From Clostridia bacterium (GTDB lineage: Bacteria; Bacillota; Clostridia; Oscillospirales; CAG-272): 32,882 nt of DNA. Below, in pieces: positions 7,538-15,904 of the stretch; the first letter of the stretch is position 1; every line of letters starts with the position of its first letter. The position numbers and the translations under genes were made by a program. The notes under the pieces were generated by a model. It did no database searches, had not been told where the DNA came from, and saw only the letters and a list, made by a program, of their open reading frames with translations. The stretch spans positions 1 to 32,882 of the forward strand of contig JAFTLZ010000056.1 in NCBI GenBank assembly GCA_017452665.1, in the 5' to 3' direction.

Positions 7538-8035
7538 TTATGACTTTGGTTTCATATGAGGAACATTTCCATCGACTGCATGTTCATCCGGAAGTCCCTC
7601 TTGGCTCAGGGCGTGCAGGTTGGCTGCAATGATATCCAACGTTTTGTAAAACGTGTGGCTTTGTCGGTTTGTTAGTCCGTTTCCAGCAATTTGAACTGCA
7701 ACCTGCGCACGGCGGCTGATGGCTTCGGCAGCTTGCTTGCCGGCTTCGGTAAGATAGAGCTTCGCGCGATACAAATGCGTGTTTTCGGTCTCGCGCACGA
7801 TGAGCTTCTTTTTCTCCATTGCAGACACCGCACGGGAAACGTCAGCCTTGTTTTTACTGCATAGTTCGCAAAGCTGGGCGGAGGTGATCCCGTCTTTAAA
7901 GCGATAGATCGTAACAAGATAGATCGCGTAAGGACCCTTCAACCCATATTTTTCCATCTCATCGGAAGCGATCTTATGCAAATAGCGCTGAATTTCGGCG
8001 ATCGCAAGAGCAAATCTTTCGTATCTGCTGACCAT
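7538..8035 (-). CDS. MarR family transcriptional regulator
   Basis: The 165-aa protein has the MarR winged-helix: helix-turn-helix at about residues 50-80 (TSAQLCELCSKNKADVSRAVSAMEKKKLI), then the wing V.R.E.....R.....LT..G. I placed the start at the ATG at 8035 with GGAGGA about 12 nt upstream; the in-frame GTG at 8059 precedes that ribosome site. It is the first gene of an operon with fakB (51-nt gap) and fakA. By analogy to FabT, a MarR regulator of fatty-acid genes in streptococci, it may sense acyl ligands and control this operon. It contains two Cys in the recognition-helix region (ELCSK and nearby), so redox sensing is an alternative. Confidence 0.82.
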   Translation of the reverse strand: MVSRYERFALAIAEIQRYLHKIASDEMEKYGLKGPYAIYLVTIYRFKDGITSAQLCELCSKNKADVSRAVSAMEKKKLIVRETENTHLYRAKLYLTEAGKQAAEAISRRAQVAVQIAGNGLTNRQSHTFYKTLDIIAANLHALSQEGLPDEHAVDGNVPHMKPKS

Positions 8036-8091
8036 TCTGTTTCTTTTTCCTCCAATCACGGTTTACACGTTTTTTTGCCAAAACCCATCCT

Positions 8092-8123
8092 ATTATACCG
8101 CAAAAATGTTGAGATGTCAACAT
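8092..8123 (-). promoter_or_regulatory. Sigma-A promoter overlapped by palindromic operator (marR-fakB-fakA)
   Basis: On the minus strand, TTGACA (8115-8120), a 17-nt spacer and TATAAT (8092-8097) form a consensus promoter. An 18-bp palindrome, ATGTTGA-N4-TCAACAT (8106-8123), covers the -35 box. Size and position fit a MarR-dimer operator, so autorepression is likely. Confidence 0.75.
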
Positions 8124-8195
8124 CTTTTTCGTATTTTCATGGAAAAGTGGTGAAAAAACACCAAAAAAAGGGCAAATTCCATCTAAAATCAAATC

Positions 8196-8235
8196 AAAAA
8201 GGTGTTGCAAACACCATTCGGGCATTTGCAACACC
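8196..8235 (-). terminator. Intrinsic terminator of the symporter gene
   Basis: On the minus strand, an 11-bp perfect stem (GGTGTTGCAAA/TTTGCAACACC, 8201-8235, 13-nt loop) is followed by five T (8196-8200). It lies 16 nt past the symporter stop. Confidence 0.8.
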
Positions 8236-8250
8236 GCAAAGAGAAGCGCT

Positions 8251-9822
8251 TCAGTTCGATTCGTCATCGCCCAGGGCGTCCACCACTTCAACAGTAGCGG
8301 TACGGCGATAACATGCAAATTTTTCGTCTACGTTCTGCGGCAGGGTCTTTTGCGTCAGCAGGCTGACTACGGGAACCAGAATCAATCCGCCCAGCATTGC
8401 AAAAACGCCGGAGTAGAGCGAGTTTTGGAATACGAAGGAAAGCACGGGAATTCCGGAGACGTTGATGACCTTCAAGGATACCAACAGCTGTACGATCTCA
8501 AGTCCCACGCCAAAGATGTAGGAGGAAACGACAGCCGCTTTGGTCGTCTTTTTCCAGTACAGACCGTACAGGAAGGGAGCTAAGAACGCGCCCGCCAAAG
8601 CGCCCCAGGATACGCCCATCATCTGCGCGATCATCATATTTTTTTCGTTGTACTGATAAATGGCAATGATAGCGGAGATCACAATGAAGAGGACGATAAA
8701 TGCACGGATCAAAAGCATTTTGCCTTTTTCACCGATCGGCTTTTTCTTTTCGCGCAAAGGAGCAATAAAGTCCAACGTTACCGTGGAACTGCTCGTCAAC
8801 ACCAACGAGGAAAGGGTAGACATGGAAGCGGAGAGCACCAATACCACAACGACGGCGATGATGATTTCGGGAAGGTTGGAGAGCATGGTGGGGATAATCG
8901 CATCAAAGTCGCCTTTGCCGACAGCATCGCCCACGTCATACAAACGGCCAAAGCCGCCCAAAAAGTAGCATCCGCCAGCAACTACAATGGCAAACACCGT
9001 GGAAATAATGGTTCCCTTTTTGATGGCGTCCTCATCCTTGATGGCGTAAAACTTATTTACCATCTGCGGCAAGCCCCATGTGCCAAGCGAGGTCAGTATC
9101 ACAACGAACAGCAAAAAGAGCGGGTCGGCGCCGAAAAAGGATGCGTATTCCCAGCCGCCGTTCGCACCCGTGGCAAGCTGCTCGACAGCCGCAGTCAGAC
9201 CGCCGTTGCTTGACAGCACCGCACCGATCACGGCAACGATTCCGAACAGCATGATGATGCCTTGGATAAAGTCGTTGATTGCCGTTGCAACATAGCCGCC
9301 CAGGATGACGTATACTCCGGTCAGCACAGCCATTACGATGACGCAAACCGAGTAATCCAGCCCCGGATACGCCATTTCAAACAAACGTGACAATCCGTTG
9401 TAAAGCGAAGCAGTGTAGGGGATTAGAAAGATAAAGGTGATGCAGGATGCCGCAATCTTTAACGCGGGGGAGTCAAAGCGCTGTCCGAAAAAGTCGGGCA
9501 TGGTTCTGGAGCCAAGGTGCTGGGTCATGACGCGTGTGCGCCGACCAAGGATTACCCAAGGCAAAAGAGAACCGATAAAGGCGTTTCCAAGTCCGATCCA
9601 AGTGGAGGCAAGTCCGAACTTCCATCCAAACTGTCCTGCGTATCCGACAAAAATGACAGCTGAAAAATAGGATGTTCCGTAGGCAAACGCGGTCAGCCAA
9701 GGACCAATGCTTCTGCCTCCCAAAACAAACCCGCCCACGTTTGTGGAATGGCGGCGACAGTAAATTCCGATCGCCACCATAACGGCGAAGAAAACGATTA
9801 ACAGCAACGTAGTGATCAGCAT
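8251..9822 (-). CDS. Sodium:solute symporter (SSS family), T-box-controlled
   Basis: The 523-aa protein has about 13 transmembrane helices in the LeuT-fold SSS (PutP/PanF) arrangement. Family marks include FVLGGRSIGPWLTAFAYG and SYFSA in the first helices, GGYVATAINDFIQGIIM in the middle (the conserved 'GG...V..TD..Q' region) and SASMSTLSSLVLTSSS, the conserved Na+-site Ser/Thr helix. SSS members couple Na+ entry to uptake of amino acids, vitamins or sugars. The upstream T-box implies an amino acid substrate matching the specifier codon. GAAGGAG lies 8 nt before the ATG. It is transcribed alone, with its own terminator. Confidence 0.88.
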   Translation of the reverse strand: MLITTLLLIVFFAVMVAIGIYCRRHSTNVGGFVLGGRSIGPWLTAFAYGTSYFSAVIFVGYAGQFGWKFGLASTWIGLGNAFIGSLLPWVILGRRTRVMTQHLGSRTMPDFFGQRFDSPALKIAASCITFIFLIPYTASLYNGLSRLFEMAYPGLDYSVCVIVMAVLTGVYVILGGYVATAINDFIQGIIMLFGIVAVIGAVLSSNGGLTAAVEQLATGANGGWEYASFFGADPLFLLFVVILTSLGTWGLPQMVNKFYAIKDEDAIKKGTIISTVFAIVVAGGCYFLGGFGRLYDVGDAVGKGDFDAIIPTMLSNLPEIIIAVVVVLVLSASMSTLSSLVLTSSSTVTLDFIAPLREKKKPIGEKGKMLLIRAFIVLFIVISAIIAIYQYNEKNMMIAQMMGVSWGALAGAFLAPFLYGLYWKKTTKAAVVSSYIFGVGLEIVQLLVSLKVINVSGIPVLSFVFQNSLYSGVFAMLGGLILVPVVSLLTQKTLPQNVDEKFACYRRTATVEVVDALGDDESN

Positions 9823-9864
9823 AAAAGATCTCCTTCTTTTTATTTATATTCTTTGCGATAACGC

Positions 9865-10133
9865 AAAAAGTCCTCCCGATCCGACGGATCGAGAGGACGA
9901 ATATACCGTGTTACCACCTCAATTTACACCTCCCTTGCGGGAGCATGCCTCATCGGGTATTGCCATACCCTGCAGCCCGTAACGGAGCCACCCGTTGCAG
10001 CTTACTTGCCCGTGCGAGGCGTTCGATGCACGGCTCACGGAGCGTAATTCCCGCAAACGCTTGCCCCTGCCTTGCACCCTCCGGCAGCTCTCTGAAGGCA
10101 AATGCGAGTCGGTACTTGATTCCGGTCAACGCC
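9865..10133 (-). promoter_or_regulatory. T-box riboswitch leader
   Basis: The minus-strand leader has all the parts. Stem I is closed by GGCGTT/AACGCC (from about 10133 to 10017) with an AGTA motif, an AGAGAG bulge, CTGCC/GGCAG and the apical GGAGGGTGCAA. The T-box sequence GAGGTGGTAACACGG lies at 9906-9920, its TGGT pairing to an ACCA tRNA end. The terminator at 9870-9898 (GTCCTCTCGATCC/GGATCGGGAGGAC) is followed by five T. The specifier region is around 10035-10050 (AATTACGCTC on the minus strand). By eye I cannot fix the codon: TAC (Tyr), CTC (Leu) and ATT (Ile) are all possible. Confidence 0.9.
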
Positions 10134-10153
10134 TTTTTTCTATCTTTTTTACC

Positions 10154-10181
10154 ATTATACCACATTTTTTAGGTTTGTCAA
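10154..10181 (-). promoter_or_regulatory. Sigma-A promoter of the T-box/symporter transcript
   Basis: Minus strand: TTGACA (10176-10181), a 16-nt spacer, TATAAT (10154-10159), about 15 nt upstream of stem I. Confidence 0.75.
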
Positions 10182-10275
10182 GTGGCTTTTTGATTTTTTG
10201 CATAAATTTTTTTGCCACAGCAAAGAGATTTTTGATTGGACGGACGTGTAGGTGTTTCTATACTGCACCAAAAAA

Positions 10276-10330
10276 TAAATGTGGTGAAAGTTTTGAGGGG
10301 TGTTGAGGGGATTTTTTCAAAAGTTTCCCC
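10276..10330. repeat. Diverged copy of the right-edge hairpin repeat
   Basis: Read on the minus strand from 10330, it gives a hairpin GGGGAAACTTTTGAAAAAATCCCC-like (10307-10330), then a C-rich stretch, CAAAACTTT and an A/T tail. The same order occurs at 32661-32715 (GGGGGACTTTT/AAAAGTCCCCC, C-rich, CAAAACTTT, AACAAC). It lies between divergent promoters, not at a gene end. Nothing else is seen from 10182 to 10357. Confidence 0.5.
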
Positions 10331-10357
10331 AAACGCATCCTTATACGCAAAAAAGAA

Positions 10358-10386
10358 TTGACAAACGGGCAAAAAGGTGGTATAAT
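10358..10386 (+). promoter_or_regulatory. Consensus sigma-A promoter of the TerB/ATPase/helicase operon
   Basis: TTGACA (10358-10363), a 17-nt spacer and TATAAT (10381-10386), 24 nt before the ATG. A perfect promoter implies constitutive, strong transcription. CGAGGAGGTGAG supplies the ribosome site. Confidence 0.8.
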
Positions 10387-10410
10387 ATTATATTCCGAGG
10401 AGGTGAGAGA

Positions 10411-12114
10411 ATGGAACCGAAAGAACCCGCATCCAAGCGAACGGAGCGACAGGACGAGATGGACCGTTTTTGGGATATTGACGCCCTGATGCCGATTCGC
10501 CGCGCACCGCACTATGCAGCGGATACCGAAGCGACGGAGATCGTGCTGGAGCCGAAAAAAGGTGAGTCGCCCACATCAAAATCATCTGCAATCCCTCCAA
10601 AAAAGGAAGAACCCGAGCGCCATTTTATCCCACCTCACACCGCCGAGGAAGCAACCAAGGAAAGAACGCCGGATGCAGAGTATTCGCCCGAAAATTCTTT
10701 GATCCGCACGGTCAGGCTCTATCGCCCCAAAAGCACGTATCGCTACTACGAGGGCTTTGTGCGTGACGCCACCCGCCTGTGGAAGGTCAAGGGGGAGTCT
10801 TGTACGCACACACCGTTCTTTTCTTACGTGCCGCAGTATGTGCAGATGAACCGAGCACAGCTGGAGTGGTATCTTTGGTGGCGTGAGAATTTTCGGCAGG
10901 ACCGCTTTCTCACCACCGATTACAGCTATCTTTTACTGCACGCTTACGAGATCATCAATCTCTCCGACCAAATCGACCCATTGCAGGGGCAAACCGCGCT
11001 TTGCAAGCTGTGGGTGCATTACCGCGAGACCTTTCATCAGCTGGATGCTTACCTGCCGGAATGGATCTGTGATTACAGCCTGATCCACCGTCTGCCGCCA
11101 CCCGAACTTTTGACGGGGGCGCTGTTGGTTGCGGCAATGTCCCATTGCGCACTCAAGGAGTTTTACGTTCCCACCGCCGGTGAGGAGGGCTTTGTGCGTG
11201 CACTGCTGATCTTTTGCTCCAACTACGATTATCATAAAAGTAAGTTTTGCACACCTGAGAACGAAAAGCTCTTTGACCGCATGATTCTCGGTGTATTGCG
11301 CGAGCTGACGCAAAAGACCGACCGCGACGGAAAGCTGCTTGCTACGGTTGGAATGGATCACAGCCGTATGGTGCGCGACGCATATACGGGCGCACTTTGT
11401 GCCTACCCGCTCAAGAAAAAGATCGCCCTGGAGTATCACTCCTTCTCCTGCTCGCACGAGCTGCGTTATCTGGTAACAGATGCCGTCAAGTATACCGAAA
11501 ATAAGATTCGCGCCGCGCTTGGCGTGCGTTCTCGGCTGAGTATTTATGCTTTGCCAACGCAGATCCGCACGCTGATCGACGTTTATCTGGAGCCCCGATT
11601 GCCAAAGCGAGAGAGCGTCCATGCAAAACAGGAAAGAGAAGCGGCAGAATATGAAAAGCTGTACGATCTGCCGCGGACTCCGCTTTCCGCTGCACGTGCG
11701 GCAGAGATCGAGCGTCTCTCTTGGGATACGACCGAGCGTCTGGTGGAGGCATTTGACGGGGGCACCGAGGAAGAATCTCCCACACCGATTCCGCCCCGCG
11801 CAGAGTTTGCTTTGTCGCCCGTTGTTCCGTCTTTCGAGGAACCGATAGCAGAAGGGGAGAGCATGAGCGGCTTTTCTGCTGCCATGCAATCGTACCGCGC
11901 GTTTTTGCAGGCGGCTCTTGCCGATAACGGCGCGGAACAAAAGCAGATCGCACGCGAAAGTGGAAAAATGCCCGACGTACTGGCAGACGAGATCAACGAG
12001 CTTGCCGCCGAGTATACGGGAGATATTTTATTGGAAGAGTGTGACGGCGCCTACGCGGTGATTTCGGATTACCGCTCACTTGCCGAAGATTTGATACAAG
12101 AAGGAAAGGATTGA
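10411..12114 (+). CDS. TerB-N/TerB-C domain protein
   Basis: The 567-aa protein starts with a charged, Pro-rich, probably disordered stretch (about 1-95). A TerB-N-type domain follows (about 96-310), with PFFSYVPQYVQMNRAQLEWYLWWRENFR (136-162) and the Y.LLHAYEIINL helix typical of that family. A TerB-C-like tail is at about 490-565 (F..AAL.......I....G..P.VL.DEINELA.EY.GDI.LEE). These domains frame tellurite-resistance-like TerB modules and are often coupled to DNA-processing ATPases and helicases. It is the first gene of a three-gene operon, with only 5 nt to the next start. I chose the ATG after AGGAGGTG. The central TerB fold itself is not obvious, so it may be a scaffold for the ATPase and helicase. 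Confidence 0.7.
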   Translation: MEPKEPASKRTERQDEMDRFWDIDALMPIRRAPHYAADTEATEIVLEPKKGESPTSKSSAIPPKKEEPERHFIPPHTAEEATKERTPDAEYSPENSLIRTVRLYRPKSTYRYYEGFVRDATRLWKVKGESCTHTPFFSYVPQYVQMNRAQLEWYLWWRENFRQDRFLTTDYSYLLLHAYEIINLSDQIDPLQGQTALCKLWVHYRETFHQLDAYLPEWICDYSLIHRLPPPELLTGALLVAAMSHCALKEFYVPTAGEEGFVRALLIFCSNYDYHKSKFCTPENEKLFDRMILGVLRELTQKTDRDGKLLATVGMDHSRMVRDAYTGALCAYPLKKKIALEYHSFSCSHELRYLVTDAVKYTENKIRAALGVRSRLSIYALPTQIRTLIDVYLEPRLPKRESVHAKQEREAAEYEKLYDLPRTPLSAARAAEIERLSWDTTERLVEAFDGGTEEESPTPIPPRAEFALSPVVPSFEEPIAEGESMSGFSAAMQSYRAFLQAALADNGAEQKQIARESGKMPDVLADEINELAAEYTGDILLEECDGAYAVISDYRSLAEDLIQEGKD

Positions 12115-12119
12115 TCACA

Positions 12120-13499
12120 ATGGAAACAAACGCGCAATACGAAATTCCAAGGGTGCCAAAGCGCATCCTGACGTCGTTGCTGTCCTCTGTTTCGGCGGGG
12201 GTGGTTCCGCGTGCAGGAGCGCCCTATATCGCCATCGGACGCCGCGATGAGATCGCCGCAATGCTCTCGGATCTGGAGCAGGTCAACGAGGGCGGCGGTT
12301 CTATGCGTTTTTTGATCGGGCGTTACGGAAGCGGAAAAAGCTTTTTGATGCAACTGATTCGCGGTTACGCGCTGGAACGGGATTTTTTGACCGCCGACGC
12401 AGATCTTTCCCCCGAACGCCGCTTGTACGGCACCGGCGGCAGCGGCGTTGCAACCTACCGTGAGCTGATGAAAAATCTGGCGGCAAAATCCTCGCCTGAC
12501 GGCGGGGCATTGCCAAAAATTATCGCACGCTGGATCTCCGAATTGCAAAACGCCATTCTCTCTGACGGAATCTCCGCCGAGGATGCACGCTTTTCGGATG
12601 AACTCAACCGCCGTGTGATGGAGTCTCTGCGCGAGATGGAGCTTTTGGTCGGCGGATTTGATTTTGCACGCGTGGTTACGGCGTATTACCGCGCCTATAC
12701 TGCGGGCGACGACGATTGCAGAAGCGCTTGCCTGCGTTGGCTGCGCGGAGAGTATGCCACCAAAACCGAGGCACGGCACGAGCTTGGCTTTGCGGTTTCG
12801 GTGATCATCGACGACGAAAACTGGTACGATTTTCTCAAGCTCTGGGCGGCTCTGGCGCGTACCATGGGATATCGCGGCCTGGTGGTCTTTGTCGACGAAT
12901 GTGTCAACCTTTATAAAATTTCTCACCGCGTCAGCCGCGAGAACAACTACGAAAAAATCCTCTCCATGTTCAACGACACCCTGCAGGGGCGCGCTCCTGG
13001 GCTGGCGCTGATTCTGGGCGGTACGCCGCAATTTTTGGAGGATACGCGCCGCGGACTTTTCAGCTACGAGGCGCTGCGCAGCCGCCTTTGCGACAGCCGC
13101 TTTGCGCTGGACGGATTTAAAAATTTGATCGGCCCGGTGATCCGTCTGCGGCGCTTGTCCGACGACGAGCTGTTTGCGCTGATCAGCCGCGTGACCAAGC
13201 TTTACGCGCAAAATTACGGCAAAGAGCCCCGTATTACCGAGGAACAGATGGTGCAGTTTTTGCAAATCTGCTTGGACCGTGCAGGGGCGGACAGCATGAT
13301 CACACCGCGTGAGATGTTGCGCGATTATATGACCGTGCTCAATATCCTGATGCAAAATCCGGACGCCACCTTCGAGCAGGTGGTCGGCTCTGCCGTCACC
13401 TTGAAAACCGCCAACGACGACATGGAGGATTCTTCCGACACCTTGGAAAAGGATGCAACCGAAAAAGCAAGGTTTTCCATTGACGATATTGAATTTTGA
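12120..13499 (+). CDS. BrxD-like P-loop ATPase (DUF2791/BREX ATP-binding domain)
   Basis: The 459-aa protein has Walker A GRYGSGKS (67-74), Walker B LVVFVDE (254-260) and a sensor-like LALILGGTPQF (295-305). The N-terminal V.RILTSL.SG.VPR.G..YI.IGR..EI..ML.DL pattern is that of the BrxD/DUF2791 ATPases found in BREX type 2 with the BrxHI helicase. AAGGAAAGG precedes the ATG at 12120; an in-frame TTG at 12111 overlaps the TerB gene stop and is less likely. The gene sits between the TerB protein and the helicase, which suggests a physical complex that remodels or senses DNA. No nuclease or methylase signature is present. Confidence 0.85.
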   Translation: METNAQYEIPRVPKRILTSLLSSVSAGVVPRAGAPYIAIGRRDEIAAMLSDLEQVNEGGGSMRFLIGRYGSGKSFLMQLIRGYALERDFLTADADLSPERRLYGTGGSGVATYRELMKNLAAKSSPDGGALPKIIARWISELQNAILSDGISAEDARFSDELNRRVMESLREMELLVGGFDFARVVTAYYRAYTAGDDDCRSACLRWLRGEYATKTEARHELGFAVSVIIDDENWYDFLKLWAALARTMGYRGLVVFVDECVNLYKISHRVSRENNYEKILSMFNDTLQGRAPGLALILGGTPQFLEDTRRGLFSYEALRSRLCDSRFALDGFKNLIGPVIRLRRLSDDELFALISRVTKLYAQNYGKEPRITEEQMVQFLQICLDRAGADSMITPREMLRDYMTVLNILMQNPDATFEQVVGSAVTLKTANDDMEDSSDTLEKDATEKARFSIDDIEF

Positions 13500-13539
13500 G
13501 TACCGTACTGCAAAATAACCCTTTTGCAAAGGAGGAGCC

Positions 13540-15762
13540 ATGAGCGAAATCTTTGACCGTTATCCCGATTTTGTGCGGGAGTTTATCTATTCCCACGGCT
13601 GGGAGTCCTTGCGCGAGGTGCAGGTCGCGGCGGCAGAAACTATCTTTTACACCGATCACAACCTGCTCCTGACCTCCTCCACCGCCAGCGGAAAAACCGA
13701 AGCGGCGTTTTTTCCCGTGCTTAGCGAGCTGTGCGAAAATCCGCCCTCCAGCGTGGGCGTCCTTTATATCGCGCCGCTGAAAAGCCTGATCAACGACCAG
13801 TTTTACCGCATCGAGGAACTTCTGGCGCAAAGCGGCATCCCCGTTACGCATTGGCACGGCGACGTGGCACAATCCCATAAGAAAAAGCTCTTGGAAAAGC
13901 CGCGCGGAATTTTGCAAATGACTCCCGAATCGCTGGAATCCATGCTGATCAATCGGAGCAATGATATCGTCCGTTTGTTTGGGGATTTGCGCTACATTAT
14001 CATCGACGAGATCCACACCTTAACGGGGAGCGATCGCGGCAACCAGATCCTGTGCCAGCTTGCGCGGCTGGGGCATACTGTGGGTCATCATCCGCGCCGC
14101 ATTGGGCTTTCGGCTACCATCGGAGACCCGCAAAAGGCGGCAGATTGGTTGGGAGCGGGGAGCGGACGCACCACCGACGTGCCGCAGTTTGAGCAGGGCA
14201 AAATCCGCTGGCGGCTCGGCATGGAGCATTTTTATATTCAAAATTCCAAAACCGAGCAGGCGGCCGAGCCAAAGGATCAACCCGACGGCTCCGCACAGCT
14301 GACCTACGATGCAGGGTATTCCTATATGTACGATTGTGTGCACGACCGCAAGTCGCTGGTCTTTTCCAATTCGCGCGAGGAAACCGAGTATCTCTGCGCA
14401 ACCTTCCGTCAGATTGCCAAAAATCGAGGCGACAGCGATGTGTTCCTGATCCATCACGGCAATCTTTCGGCGGCGATCCGCGAGGAGGCAGAGCTGAAAA
14501 TGAAGGACGAGGAAGCAATGGCGGTCACCTGCGCCACTGTCACCATGGAGCTTGGCATTGATATCGGCCGTTTGGAGCGAGTTTTGCAGAACCAGTCGCC
14601 AAACTCGGTCACAGGATTCCTTCAACGTCTGGGACGCTCCGGGCGCCGCGGACAGCCGCCCGAGATGATGATGGTCTTTCGCGAGGAGGATCCTCTCCCA
14701 AACACCCCTCTGCCACAGCTGATCCCGTGGGAGCTGCTCAAAGCGATTGCCATCGTACAGCTGTATATTGAGGATCGCTTCATCGAGCCGCCAAACGTCC
14801 GCAAGCTGCCGTACAGCCTGTTGTTCCATCAAACGCTGAGCGTGCTGGCGGCGTCCGGAGAGCTGACTCTGCGCCGACTTGCCGAGCGTGTGTTGGCTTT
14901 GCCGCCCTTTGCAAGCGTTCCCAAAGAGGACTACAAGGTGCTGATCCTTTCCATGCTCAACAACGATTTTTTGGAAATGACCGAGGAAAAAACGCTGATC
15001 GTAGGCTTGGCAGGGGAGCGCTTGCTTCGCTCCTTCAAGTTTTATGCCGTGTTCAAGGATTCCGAGGATTATACCGTGCGTTGCGGCTCGGACGAAATCG
15101 GTACCATCACCACACCGCCGCCCGTAGGTGACCGCTTTGCATTGGCGGGACGCGTTTGGGAGGTCGAGGAGCTGGATATTCAGCACAAGCTGATCTACGT
15201 CAAAAGCGTGGAGGGCAAAATGGAGGTTTCCTGGCCCGGGGACTACGGAGAGGTACACACCCGAATTCTTGAGCGGATGCGAAAGGTTTTGCAGGAGGAT
15301 ACCGTTTACCCCTACTTAAAGCCGAATGCACAAAAACGCTTGGAGCAGGCGCGTCACGTTGCACGCAATACGGGAATTTTGGAGCACTCCATCGTGCATC
15401 TGGGTGGGTATTCCTGGTGTCTGTTCCCGTGGCTTGGCACGCGTTCCTTCCGCAGCGTGCGCAAGATGATCAAGCAATTCGCAAGGGAATTCCAGATCAC
15501 GGGTGTGGAATACGAGGGCTGCTATTTTATCACCTTTAAGATGTCGCACGGGAACGATTACGAGCTGATCTGGGCACTTGCCGACAGCATCCGCCGCGGC
15601 AGTATCCGTGCCGAGGATCTGGTCTCCTCCGGGGAGATCCCCGTGTTCGAAAAGTACGATGATTACGTGCCCGCCGATCTTTTACGCCACGCATACGCCA
15701 CCGATAAGCTGAATGTAGAGGAAGCCGGGCGAAGAATTTTGGAGATCGAAGCAGAATTTTAA
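13540..15762 (+). CDS. DEAD/DEAH helicase, BrxHI/Lhr-like
   Basis: The 740-aa superfamily II helicase shows motif I STASGKTE (47-54), Ia IAPLKSL, DEIH (156-159), SATIG (191-195), V TMELGIDIG (335-343) and VI QRLGRSGRR (362-370). The MELGIDIG/GRSGRRG forms are of the Lhr type. The region after about 380 should hold the winged-helix and Lhr-core-like domains. It matches BrxHI in size and in having a BrxD-like partner. AAAGGAGGAGCC precedes the ATG, 40 nt after the ATPase stop. The likely role is ATP-driven DNA (or RNA) unwinding as the effector or loader of the operon. It ends before a repeat-like terminator hairpin. Confidence 0.88.
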   Translation: MSEIFDRYPDFVREFIYSHGWESLREVQVAAAETIFYTDHNLLLTSSTASGKTEAAFFPVLSELCENPPSSVGVLYIAPLKSLINDQFYRIEELLAQSGIPVTHWHGDVAQSHKKKLLEKPRGILQMTPESLESMLINRSNDIVRLFGDLRYIIIDEIHTLTGSDRGNQILCQLARLGHTVGHHPRRIGLSATIGDPQKAADWLGAGSGRTTDVPQFEQGKIRWRLGMEHFYIQNSKTEQAAEPKDQPDGSAQLTYDAGYSYMYDCVHDRKSLVFSNSREETEYLCATFRQIAKNRGDSDVFLIHHGNLSAAIREEAELKMKDEEAMAVTCATVTMELGIDIGRLERVLQNQSPNSVTGFLQRLGRSGRRGQPPEMMMVFREEDPLPNTPLPQLIPWELLKAIAIVQLYIEDRFIEPPNVRKLPYSLLFHQTLSVLAASGELTLRRLAERVLALPPFASVPKEDYKVLILSMLNNDFLEMTEEKTLIVGLAGERLLRSFKFYAVFKDSEDYTVRCGSDEIGTITTPPPVGDRFALAGRVWEVEELDIQHKLIYVKSVEGKMEVSWPGDYGEVHTRILERMRKVLQEDTVYPYLKPNAQKRLEQARHVARNTGILEHSIVHLGGYSWCLFPWLGTRSFRSVRKMIKQFAREFQITGVEYEGCYFITFKMSHGNDYELIWALADSIRRGSIRAEDLVSSGEIPVFEKYDDYVPADLLRHAYATDKLNVEEAGRRILEIEAEF

Positions 15763-15793
15763 TCAAAACGCAATTGGTTTTTGCAAGCTTTTT

Positions 15794-15832
15794 GGGGTGT
15801 CTCATTTGTGATTTTTACATTTGAGGCACCCC
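15794..15832. repeat. Diverged single E-type hairpin; likely terminator of the helicase operon
   Basis: GGGGTGTCTCATTTGT pairs with ACATTTGAGGCACCCC, with one wobble and a small internal mismatch. It has the same length, an AT-rich loop and the terminal GGGGTG/CACCCC of repeat element E. It lies 32 nt past the helicase stop and 19 nt before the next promoter. No T-run follows on the plus strand, so termination here is likely but not certain. Confidence 0.6.
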
Positions 15833-15850
15833 TATGTTTAAAAAAATATG

Positions 15851-15879
15851 TTGACAAATGTACCCTTTGATGCTATAAT
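15851..15879 (+). promoter_or_regulatory. Consensus sigma-A promoter of the glycyl-radical operon
   Basis: TTGACA (15851-15856), a 17-nt spacer and TATAAT (15874-15879), 25 nt before the ATG. GGAGG precedes the start by 7 nt. Confidence 0.8.
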
Positions 15880-15904
15880 GTGTTTACTTATTATGGAGGT
15901 ATTT

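Noticed and set aside
9950..10165. Short open frames inside the T-box region on both strands
   Set aside because: They fall in a structured RNA leader and lack ribosome sites.
12069..13541. A 490-codon open frame on the minus strand opposite the BrxD-like gene
   Set aside because: It is a mirror of the codon bias of the real gene; it has no ribosome site or recognisable domain, and the plus-strand gene has Walker motifs.
14020..15258. A 412-codon open frame opposite the helicase
   Set aside because: It lies wholly inside the helicase, whose motifs I-VI are on the plus strand; the peptide is Gln/His/Arg-rich with no family features.
10411..15762. A full BREX system
   Set aside because: Only BrxD-like and BrxHI-like genes are present. 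PglX, PglZ, PglW/BrxC and methylase genes are absent within the window, and both flanks are unrelated genes.
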